From a virus, in IMG/VR virus record IMGVR_UViG_3300030104_006444, positions 1 through 29,837 of that record: a stretch of 29,837 bases of DNA. The stretch is one strand, 5' to 3'. Made by a program: the position numbers and the translations under genes. This document shows, one piece after another, positions 20,508 to 28,240 of the stretch. The notes beneath the pieces are model-generated. The model was not told where the DNA came from and ran no database searches. It worked only from the letters and a program-made list of their open reading frames with translations. The stretch's first letter is position 1, and every line of letters starts with the position of its first letter.

Positions 20508-21539
20508 ATGAACTCGTTGACAATTAATTATGATGCTTTATCATCATTAACACAAACGAAAATGTTGCCTATTTTAGTGGATAATATATTTAGTTCAAAT
20601 CCTCTGACTTTAAAGCTGTTGAAAAATGCAGAGATGTTAGACGGTGGTACTAAAATTGTTACTCCTTTAGAATACGGTAAAAATTCAGCACAGGGATTTT
20701 ATTCCGGTTATGATGTGCTTTCAACAACACCAAGTGACCCAATTACAACTGCGGTTTGGGATTGGAAACAAGGTTATTCAACTATCACTATCTCCGGTGA
20801 AGAAGAGTTAAAAAATGCAGGTGAAAGCCAAGTTTTATCTCTTTTAAAATCCAAAATGAGAAATGCGGAAAAATCTTTGAAAGATTTATTCGGTGAGAAA
20901 ATGTTTAACACAGGTGCAGTTGGTGCAAATGATATTACATCATTAGCTTATGATGCTACTAATAAAGCAAATCACGTTATGAACGTAGACCGTTCATTAG
21001 GTGGTTTAGACTCAACTACTTATACTTGGTGGGATGCAGGTAATGTAAGTGCATTTACTGACCCTTCAAGTGACGGAAGTCTTGTTACTTGGACTGAACA
21101 CGTTACAGTTGCAAGTAATGAAGGCACAAGTTACATCGTAAAAGATATGACTAAAGCCTACGGTTCAGTTACTATTGGTAATGACCAACCCGACCTTATT
21201 ATCACAACTCAAGTATTGTACGATGCTTATGAAGCCTCTCTTCAGTCTAATAAAAGATTTGAAGGTGATGCTGAATTAGCTAACTACGGATTTAATACAA
21301 TTAAATTCAAAAATGCTACTGTAGTTGCTGATTCACATTGTCCGGCAGGTCATATGTATTTTCTTAACACTAAATACTTAGACTTTAAAGTCCACAATAA
21401 AAGGAACTTTGCATTTGAGGGTTTTCAGAAACCTGTTAACCAAGATGCACAAGTTGCTAAAATATTTTGGATGGGTCAATTAGTGTCAACTAACCCTCGG
21501 ATGCAAGGTGTGTTACACACCGGTGCAACCGCATATTAA
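20508..21539 (+). CDS. Major capsid protein (HK97-fold type)
   Basis: 343 residues. The N-terminus MNSLTINYDALSSLTQTKML and following PLTLKLLKNAEMLDGGTKIV with TPLEYGKN are typical of HK97-fold capsids of podoviruses and related phages, as is the later DWKQGYSTITISGEEELKNA segment (E-loop/spine helix). The C-terminal NPRMQGVL matches the closing strand of such proteins. It starts with the full module AAAGGCAAAACGATGAAC. It is followed by a decoration-like gene. Confidence 0.85.
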   Translation: MNSLTINYDALSSLTQTKMLPILVDNIFSSNPLTLKLLKNAEMLDGGTKIVTPLEYGKNSAQGFYSGYDVLSTTPSDPITTAVWDWKQGYSTITISGEEELKNAGESQVLSLLKSKMRNAEKSLKDLFGEKMFNTGAVGANDITSLAYDATNKANHVMNVDRSLGGLDSTTYTWWDAGNVSAFTDPSSDGSLVTWTEHVTVASNEGTSYIVKDMTKAYGSVTIGNDQPDLIITTQVLYDAYEASLQSNKRFEGDAELANYGFNTIKFKNATVVADSHCPAGHMYFLNTKYLDFKVHNKRNFAFEGFQKPVNQDAQVAKIFWMGQLVSTNPRMQGVLHTGATAY

Positions 21540-21549
21540 GGAGGTATGA

Positions 21550-21942
21550 ATGTTAAATCCAAGTAAATTAATAGGTGAACCAAGTGCAAAACAGGTAGTA
21601 ACTGCTACGGCAGGTAATACTGTTGGATTAGGTCTTCCTGTGGGATTGTATCTTGATGTAGACGGTAATTTAATGTGTTTTAAAAATACCGCAGATGCAA
21701 CAACTGTTTCGTTTGGTACAGGTAAGTGGGGTATCGTTTCGGGAGGTGATGCTTTTGCAATTGGGAGCGAAGTTGAAGTTACTATCGCAGGTAAAGCTAA
21801 GTGTGTAAGTGGTGGTACACCGGGTCAGCTTATAACTCAAGTAGATGATAGCGGTGATATATCATCGAGTGCAGTTAGCACTACTACTATAGATAATAAC
21901 CTTGGTACTGTTACAGTTGCAGGTGAGATGTACATCTACTAA
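21550..21942 (+). CDS. Capsid decoration-like protein
   Basis: 130 residues, almost all beta-strand, Gly/Thr/Val-rich. GLPVGLYLDVDGNLMCFKNT and an end such as TTIDNNLGTVTVAGEMYIY resemble DUF2190-type capsid decoration proteins. AAGGAGG stands before the ATG, 10 nt after the capsid gene. It probably stabilises the head surface. Confidence 0.6.
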   Translation: MLNPSKLIGEPSAKQVVTATAGNTVGLGLPVGLYLDVDGNLMCFKNTADATTVSFGTGKWGIVSGGDAFAIGSEVEVTIAGKAKCVSGGTPGQLITQVDDSGDISSSAVSTTTIDNNLGTVTVAGEMYIY

Positions 21943-21957
21943 CAAAAACCAATATCT

Positions 21958-21985
21958 TCCCCCTCTTCTTGAGGGGGAGGGTATT
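21958..21985 (+). terminator. GC-rich hairpin after capsid/decoration genes
   Basis: Stem CCCCCTC/GAGGGGG with a 5-nt loop (TTCTT), followed by AGGGTATT with no U-run. It is more likely an mRNA stabiliser or partial terminator that raises capsid gene output relative to the tail genes downstream. Confidence 0.45.
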
Positions 21986-22026
21986 ATTAAGGAAAAAATG
22001 TTTTTAAAATTTAATAATACTTATTA

Positions 22027-22920
22027 ATGAAAACGTCATTACTTGTATCACATCTAAGAAGTAGAATTGAAGACGAATCTAACCTTAATTACACAGATTC
22101 TAAATTAGAAGGTTATTTAGACCAATCAGCATTAGCAGTTGCAAACCTTTTGAAGTGGGAATATTTGCAAAGACTTTTTGTTGACACCGGGTCTTTAAAT
22201 ATTACTACAGGTGGATATATTACATTTAAGAATGCTTTTGGTTCTGTGTACCCCTTGAGAAATGCTATATCTAAGGTATATATTACTAATCTGTCTGACG
22301 GTACTGCTGATGCAAGTTTTAACTTATCTTTGAATAAGTTTGCAGACTTAATTAGCTATGAAAACGGTGAGGCTGATAATCTATATTACACAAATGAGGC
22401 AGTCAATACAGTTCTTACGGAAAAACCTGCCTCTGCATATAAACCTGTTGCATATATACAAGACAATAAATTGTATGTAAAGCCTTTTTATTCAACTGAA
22501 ACTAATATAACTATCTCCTATTATAGAGAGCCGTTTAAACACATTACTGATATATCTACTGACCTTACTTTCACAAATAATAGATTGTCATCAGCAGGTA
22601 ATATAAACTTTAGGAGAAGCGGATATGAGGTTGGGCAATTAATTGAATTGACAGGCACTACTAATGTTGCCAATAGTTCGACCTATGAAATAACTATAGT
22701 AACAGATACATTTATTGAGGTGGAGGATAATTTCCCAAATGCAGGAGCAGATACTGCATCTATAACTATTAGTACAGTCGATAATTTAGGCTCTAACCTT
22801 ACAATTCCTCTTTTAGACTATGCTGAATATTTAATTTGGTCAGAGGACAACAAACCTACAAGGGCAAAGAACGCTTACAGTTCAGCACTTAATCAAATCA
22901 ACACTTTAAACGGTCGATAG
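22027..22920 (+). CDS. Head-tail connector/adaptor-like protein
   Basis: 297 residues. Helical N-terminus (LLVSHLRSRIEDESNLNYTD) then a beta-rich middle and a C-terminal helix WSEDNKPTRAKNAYSSALNQ. The order and the sentence-like AYIQDNKLYVKPFYS...ITISYYREP pattern match podovirus head-to-tail adaptor proteins. It shares this layout with the later gene at 25860. A GTTTAAAC palindrome lies in its coding region (22533). Confidence 0.6.
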   Translation: MKTSLLVSHLRSRIEDESNLNYTDSKLEGYLDQSALAVANLLKWEYLQRLFVDTGSLNITTGGYITFKNAFGSVYPLRNAISKVYITNLSDGTADASFNLSLNKFADLISYENGEADNLYYTNEAVNTVLTEKPASAYKPVAYIQDNKLYVKPFYSTETNITISYYREPFKHITDISTDLTFTNNRLSSAGNINFRRSGYEVGQLIELTGTTNVANSSTYEITIVTDTFIEVEDNFPNAGADTASITISTVDNLGSNLTIPLLDYAEYLIWSEDNKPTRAKNAYSSALNQINTLNGR

Positions 22921-25731
22921 ATGATAATAAATATACCTCTTAACACCGGACTAATGACACACCCCGAACCGGAAGATATTGGTTCGGGCGGTAATTCTAT
23001 CCTATCTGATTACGATATAGATGTGCCGGGAAAATTAGTTAAGCGTGAGGCTCTTGGTGATTTAATTACTAATGCAAGTATAATTTCAGACAAGGGTGTT
23101 AGTTTTGTACATAGAATTACCACAACAGACCCTTACGACACAGAAACAGAATTATTTATACTACAAAAAGACGATAAAACTATTGTCTACAAAACAGATA
23201 CGGCATTTGCTAATCAGTCAGCTATAATTGCCCTACCTTCTCCCTATCCTTCTTTGATTAATTTTTTACAAGAAGGTCAGCGTTTAAGGATAACCGCAGG
23301 GACGGAAGGGTTGCCGTGGATTTATCAATATATAGATAGAGATTATTTTTGGGGTTTTTATAACCCAAGTGCAGGTTATAATATGCAAAAAGCGTATGTT
23401 AGGCTAAGTGATACACAGTTTACACGAACTGCAATAATTAACGATAATATTCCTAACACAAACTACGGAACATCAACAGGCACAGGATTGGATTTATCGG
23501 GTACAGATGAATATTATTATAAAATAGCACCTGTATTTGACGGTAACCAAGTAGGTCTACTTTCAGATATTAAGGCTGATACACTATTATTGACAGGTTC
23601 TAATGTAGTTCCTAAAATTAGTTTTGAGTTAGACACTACCTCCTACAATAAAAGGCTTACAGGTGTTAGGTTTTATCGCTCTAAAAATAACCCAAATTCA
23701 AATTTTTATAATATATTAGATGTTAGCACATTAAAGAACGACCCTTCTTTAATAAAAGCAAACGATGGTGATATTGGGAAAGATGTTTATAGTCCAAGTG
23801 CTACAGGTGTAACCTCAAGTCACAAGTTTTACGGAAGTCATACCTCGAAGGAGGATGTGAGTTCATTTAGTGACAATATTGTAACCCTTACTAATAATAT
23901 AGCGAGTAATGTTTTTAGAGAATACAGTTATTTTATAATCCCAACAGGGATAAAGGTGTTATCTAATATTACATCATCAGAAAGTGGTGCTACAACAGGA
24001 GGCTCTTTAGGTACAGGTATGACTCAAGCACAGGGTACTGACGGCAACTATGTGACTACGGAAATAACAAAAAATAGCACCTATACCTATTATGCTTGGT
24101 CTATTGCATTAGACAACTCATTGACTTATGATTTTTATTGTGTTTATAAAACGGAAGGCTCTTTTACGAATTTAAGATTTAAAGTTGGTTCGGGAACTGA
24201 TTTTTCTTCTTCAAATATTGCAAACGGACAATTATTTGAAGGTATTGAAGATAGTCCCGATTGGAAACTATATCATAAATCTTTTTCACCAACTACTCCA
24301 AGCGGTAATACAATATTTGGATTTGATTCTGACGAAACAGTTGGTTCAAAAAAATTACATATTTCTCGTATTATATTAATTGAAAGGGATGGAGTAAATT
24401 CAAGAATAACTGCCTCTCTAACGTACGGAGGTAGTGATACGTTTGTTTCGCCTTCCTTGAATTTGGATAACTCTGACACTAAAAAAGGCAATATAGCTAA
24501 TTTATATCAAACTCCGGGAACTCCTCCTTCAAACAAGACGGTCGCAAGAATAGAAAAAAACTCAACAAAAGCTATAAAATTTACTAAACCTGTTGGGTGG
24601 ATAGATTCTACAGTTGAGTTACATACATCAGAAAATTATCTTTGGAGTGATTTAGGCTCAAATAAAATTCAATTAGATGTTTTTGATAGAGGTCTTTTTG
24701 ACGGTGCAACAAGTCTAATTGAGGGCGTAGAAAATATAGATGTTCATTATAAATACGGAGTTCATTTAGACGGCAGACTTTATGTTGGTAATGTTAAACT
24801 TGATTCAGACGGTGAACAAGAATTACACACGGATTGGATACTATTCTCTGAACTTAATTCTCCGGATGTAATACCTGTATCTAACTATATTAAAATCACA
24901 GATATGCAGGGTGGTGAAATAACCGGACTTGCTAAAATGCTTGGTGATTTAGTTGTATTTATGAATAAAGGAATATTCAGAATATCAACTCCTTCCGCAG
25001 ACCCAACCTCTTGGTCGCTTGTTGAATCAGAGCAAAATATAGGTTGTATTTCATCCGAGTCTATAGTTGAAGTTGAGGGAAATATTTTCTTTGCCGGAGA
25101 TGACCAAATCTATCAATTAGACCAAAACTTTCAAGCAGTTCCTATATCTTTGGAAATACAAGATACTTGGCAGGGTACATCTAATAAGCACCTTACTAAA
25201 GGGACTTATGACCCTAAAAAAAGAAGAATCATATATCAGTTCGGTGGCGGTTCAAATACTCCTTATATGTATTATGTAGATATGAAGGCTTGGAGTTCAT
25301 ATACGCTTAAAGGAATTACGGCAGACGGTTGTTTGGTAGATAAAGACATGAATGTTTATGTAATTGATAAAGAGTCATCATCAACTAAATTTTACAAGTT
25401 ATATAATGTGACTACCTCAAGTGAAACGGAAACAACGCCTTACAAAAAAACAGGATTTATTTCATTAACTGACATAGGTAAAAACACTATAGTCCGAAGA
25501 ATAAATATTCGAGGAAAATTTAAAGGGGTGGTTAGGATTTATAAAAATAATTCAACCGAAAAGTGGAACTCTGCAATCTTAAATTTAAGCACCACAAGCG
25601 GAAAATCAGAACAATCAATTAAAGTCGGAATGAGGGCAGATAGTATTGCTTTAGAACTTTATTCAAATCACACCTTACCTGCAACCAATATAGATATTAG
25701 TCGCATAGAAATTGAGGTTGACGGTGGATAG
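22921..25731 (+). CDS. Large tail protein (stabilizer/tail tube type)
   Basis: 936 residues, starting 1 nt after the adaptor stop. The N-terminus INIPLNTGLMTHPEPEDIG...SDYDIDVPGKLVKREALG matches phage tail-stabilisation proteins of the P22 gp10 group, which form part of the tail hub. Central residues (about 310-510) have beta-sandwich character and could bind carbohydrate (inserted domain). The C-terminal part has a beta-propeller-like pattern (GLAKMLGDLVVFMNKGIFRI, YDPKKRRIIYQFGGG). An overlapping GTG starts the next gene. Confidence 0.65.
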   Translation: MIINIPLNTGLMTHPEPEDIGSGGNSILSDYDIDVPGKLVKREALGDLITNASIISDKGVSFVHRITTTDPYDTETELFILQKDDKTIVYKTDTAFANQSAIIALPSPYPSLINFLQEGQRLRITAGTEGLPWIYQYIDRDYFWGFYNPSAGYNMQKAYVRLSDTQFTRTAIINDNIPNTNYGTSTGTGLDLSGTDEYYYKIAPVFDGNQVGLLSDIKADTLLLTGSNVVPKISFELDTTSYNKRLTGVRFYRSKNNPNSNFYNILDVSTLKNDPSLIKANDGDIGKDVYSPSATGVTSSHKFYGSHTSKEDVSSFSDNIVTLTNNIASNVFREYSYFIIPTGIKVLSNITSSESGATTGGSLGTGMTQAQGTDGNYVTTEITKNSTYTYYAWSIALDNSLTYDFYCVYKTEGSFTNLRFKVGSGTDFSSSNIANGQLFEGIEDSPDWKLYHKSFSPTTPSGNTIFGFDSDETVGSKKLHISRIILIERDGVNSRITASLTYGGSDTFVSPSLNLDNSDTKKGNIANLYQTPGTPPSNKTVARIEKNSTKAIKFTKPVGWIDSTVELHTSENYLWSDLGSNKIQLDVFDRGLFDGATSLIEGVENIDVHYKYGVHLDGRLYVGNVKLDSDGEQELHTDWILFSELNSPDVIPVSNYIKITDMQGGEITGLAKMLGDLVVFMNKGIFRISTPSADPTSWSLVESEQNIGCISSESIVEVEGNIFFAGDDQIYQLDQNFQAVPISLEIQDTWQGTSNKHLTKGTYDPKKRRIIYQFGGGSNTPYMYYVDMKAWSSYTLKGITADGCLVDKDMNVYVIDKESSSTKFYKLYNVTTSSETETTPYKKTGFISLTDIGKNTIVRRINIRGKFKGVVRIYKNNSTEKWNSAILNLSTTSGKSEQSIKVGMRADSIALELYSNHTLPATNIDISRIEIEVDGG

Positions 25732-25858
25732 GAATATTGGTACAAAACCAAAAGACAAGATTGTTGAAAAGTCTGTGCGAAGAACAGAAAAAATATTAAA
25801 AGAATTACAAAGAGAAATAGACTCTTTAAAATCAAGAGTCAAAGCATTGGAGGGTTAA
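25724..25858 (+). CDS. Small coiled-coil protein
   Basis: 44 residues from GTG 25724, overlapping the tail gene by 8 nt. Basic N-terminus (MDRNIGTKPKDKIVEKSVRR) then a clear heptad region (ILKELQREIDSLKSRVKAL), likely an oligomerisation helix. Its role in the virion is unknown. Confidence 0.55.
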   Translation: MDRNIGTKPKDKIVEKSVRRTEKILKELQREIDSLKSRVKALEG

Positions 25859-25859
25859 A

Positions 25860-26774
25860 TTGGCGTTAAGTTGGAATAAATTATCAGATAGATGTGTATT
25901 GTTCAATAACAACAAGCCAAGAGCCTTGTATGTTGAATTATTAAAAGAGGCTGAAAAAGAACTTGTCCGAAAGTGTGATATTCTTGAAGAAAAATACAAT
26001 ATATCATCAAGCACAAATGACAACAGTTTCTCTGATTTTAGTTTAAGCGGAAATCAAAATAGCGTTGTACTCCCTCCGGAATACAAGAGAATGATTAGTG
26101 TTGTCTATAAGGGTAAACATTTAAAGCCGTTTAAACAGAATGATTTGTATCATCAGAGCGATAACAGTTTGTCAAGCGGAACACCAACTCATTACTACAT
26201 ACAAAATAATACTCTTTACTTTAATGTAATTCCGTCTGATAGAGAAACTTTAAGTCTATATTTTTACAAAAATCTAATAAGCGATACACATAGTAAGATT
26301 TTAAAAACTCAAAAAATACAAGTTACAGGGATAGGAGCAGATGCAACATATATTGTTTTAAATTCTAATTTAAAGCATGAATTAAACGGAATGTTAGCAA
26401 CGACAAGATTAAGGCATATAACTACAGGTCTTTATACTAATAAAGACATCACAAATCTTACATATTGGAAAGATATGGCTAATCCCGATAGCAGTCAAGT
26501 TAATGCTTGGTATAAAAGCACTATGACTGACTCAGATTATATAGGCTCTTTAAATAATGCAGATTTAATGATTAATGATTATCATTATGTTGCCCCAATT
26601 ATTCCCGACCAATATCATTTGGATTTATGTGACTACGCTTTAGCGATAGCAAGTGATGACCCAAATATGCACGACAAACATATGACTATGTGGCTAAATA
26701 AAGTTGAAGAAATTAAAAATGAAGATGCAGATAGAGATTTAATACACGAGGTAAAAGCAGATTACTATGTCTAA
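25860..26774 (+). CDS. Head-tail adaptor-like protein, second copy type
   Basis: 304 residues, TTG start with GGAGGG at a good distance. Same layout as the gene at 22027: helical N-terminus (LYVELLKEAEKELVRKCDIL), beta-rich middle (YYIQNNTLYFNVIPSDRETL, SLYFYKN) and a C-terminal helical tail ending near LNKVEEIKNEDADRD. It may be a second adaptor, or a duplicated and diverged connector. One GTTTAAAC palindrome lies inside (26129). Confidence 0.55.
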   Translation: MALSWNKLSDRCVLFNNNKPRALYVELLKEAEKELVRKCDILEEKYNISSSTNDNSFSDFSLSGNQNSVVLPPEYKRMISVVYKGKHLKPFKQNDLYHQSDNSLSSGTPTHYYIQNNTLYFNVIPSDRETLSLYFYKNLISDTHSKILKTQKIQVTGIGADATYIVLNSNLKHELNGMLATTRLRHITTGLYTNKDITNLTYWKDMANPDSSQVNAWYKSTMTDSDYIGSLNNADLMINDYHYVAPIIPDQYHLDLCDYALAIASDDPNMHDKHMTMWLNKVEEIKNEDADRDLIHEVKADYYV

Positions 26775-26934
26775 ACAACAAATACATATCGGTATACCCG
26801 AAAAAGTTACAGGTAGATTATTAACAAAGATTCCGGCTGACTCTTTAGCACCGGGAAAACCTGCAAAAGATGAATACAGAGAGTATAATGTCTATGCAGG
26901 AAAAAAATATTATAAGAAAGTGGAGGTAGAATAG
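26767..26934 (+). CDS. Small basic late protein
   Basis: 55 residues (MSKQQIHIGIPEKVTGRLLT...), with a basic, Tyr-rich C-terminus (YREYNVYAGKKYYKKVEVE). Overlaps the adaptor stop by 8 nt and the next GTG by 1 nt, so it is translated as part of the tail block. Not recognised. Confidence 0.5.
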   Translation: MSKQQIHIGIPEKVTGRLLTKIPADSLAPGKPAKDEYREYNVYAGKKYYKKVEVE

Positions 26935-27629
26935 TGGCGATAGGTGCAATAGTCCCTTATATCCCTGCAATAGCGAGTACAGTTTCAAGTTTTGTTAGTG
27001 GACGTACAACAGACAGAGCATTACGGAATCAAGAAAAAGCCTTAGACAAAGCAGGTCAAAAAAGTCCTCAAGAAAAAGAATATTTATCACGCTTAGAAAA
27101 GCGTAGACGAGAGGGAGACCCTTTACACGCTGAACGCTCAAGGATGGCGATTCAACCCTTAAAGCAGATGCAACAACAAAGTATGCAAACTGCATACGGT
27201 AGAATTGCTAATCAAGGTTTAGATAGTTCTATTGTTGCTAATGAAATAATGAGGCGTACAGAAGCACCTATTTTACGTCAGATTGCAGAAGAATCTCGAA
27301 GACAAGCCTTAATTAATGCTGAGTATAAACAACGTGCTGAACAAGAATATGATAAGTACCTCCTTTCACGCTCTGACTACTTAAAAGAAATTGCTCTAAA
27401 GAAAGCCGGAGTAGGGTCTGACAGAATATTAAACAGAGGTAAAACATTTGGAAATATGCTTGGTAATGTTGGGGACTTTATGAAGATAGGAAATAAGGCA
27501 AGTTTCTTAAATAACTTAAGCGATAGTGGTTATAATGCCTCTACAGGTGAAAAAAATATTGTAGAATTTTTAGGCAGTTTAGATTCTTCAACTCTCCAAG
27601 AATTAATTGAAGGAGGGTTTTTACAGTAA
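26934..27629 (+). CDS. Internal virion-like protein
   Basis: 231 residues, GTG start. A hydrophobic N-terminal segment (IVPYIPAIASTVSSFVSG, about 5-22) is followed by an Arg/Gln/Glu-rich helical body (QPLKQMQQQSMQTAYGRIAN, RRTEAPILRQIAEESRRQAL) and a Gly/Asn-rich end. Similar small helical proteins with a hydrophobic N-terminus precede the ejected internal proteins of podoviruses. The call is by context and composition. Confidence 0.55.
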   Translation: MAIGAIVPYIPAIASTVSSFVSGRTTDRALRNQEKALDKAGQKSPQEKEYLSRLEKRRREGDPLHAERSRMAIQPLKQMQQQSMQTAYGRIANQGLDSSIVANEIMRRTEAPILRQIAEESRRQALINAEYKQRAEQEYDKYLLSRSDYLKEIALKKAGVGSDRILNRGKTFGNMLGNVGDFMKIGNKASFLNNLSDSGYNASTGEKNIVEFLGSLDSSTLQELIEGGFLQ

Positions 27630-28240
27630 TGTCTATAAAACTATCACCGGAAGATTGGGGAAAAGTATACAACCTTCAGAAAAAGAACAAAGAAAGTAAG
27701 AAAAATAAAGAGACCAAAGTAACTCAATCGTCTCTAAAGATGGACGAGTATAATCGTGTCAGCCAAATAGATGAAAAAGACAGAACTCCCGATGAGAACG
27801 CTTATGTAAGAAAGTATTTAGGTTATCCGGAAAAAACTATCGAGCAAAAAGATGAAGAGACTTATCAGAAGGAGTATAAAAAGGCAAAAGTAAAACTTGA
27901 TAAAAGAATTGATAAGCATACTAAATCTAAAGCTAAAGATATGAAAGAGCAAATAATGAATACTCCTCTTGAAGTATCTACCCAACTAAAATTAGAAAAT
28001 TCGGTAGCAATTCTTAAAACTGTATTAGAAAATTCGGGTTGGGAAAGAGAAGACGGTAAACTTGTTAAAACAGTTAATGAGGGCGAGAAGACAAAACTTA
28101 GCAAGGAAGAATACATCCAAAATGAGAGACGTATTTTACAGATTCAAAATCAGTTAAATATTAACGATTCAAATGTAAAAAAACAGACCAACAGAGATAT
28201 TGGCTCAATTATTGACGAACTACATAAGGCGGTTGTTTGA
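27629..28240 (+). CDS. Hypothetical helical virion protein
   Basis: 203 residues, ATG overlapping the previous stop by 1 nt. Very rich in Lys and Glu and almost all helical (LQKKNKESKKNKETK near residues 12-26). Residues 53-70 read DRTPDENAYVRKYLGYPEK. No domain recognised. Located between two probable internal virion proteins, so a head or ejection component is likely. Confidence 0.5.
   Translation: MSIKLSPEDWGKVYNLQKKNKESKKNKETKVTQSSLKMDEYNRVSQIDEKDRTPDENAYVRKYLGYPEKTIEQKDEETYQKEYKKAKVKLDKRIDKHTKSKAKDMKEQIMNTPLEVSTQLKLENSVAILKTVLENSGWEREDGKLVKTVNEGEKTKLSKEEYIQNERRILQIQNQLNINDSNVKKQTNRDIGSIIDELHKAVV

Larger units (their letters stand above)
2115..26136. repeat. Dispersed palindrome GTTTAAAC, 17 copies
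   Basis: Copies begin at 2115, 2478, 5697, 6604, 8356, 10099, 10632, 11861, 13600, 14457, 14608, 15950, 17817, 20107, 20396, 22533 and 26129. Some extend as longer palindromes, for example AGCGTTTAAACGCT (20104) and ATGTTTAAACAT (14606). A 35% G+C random sequence of this length would hold about one. Most lie in genes on both strands; 10632, 14457 and 14608 are intergenic, and 15950 lies at the 5' end of terL. Confidence 0.8.
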
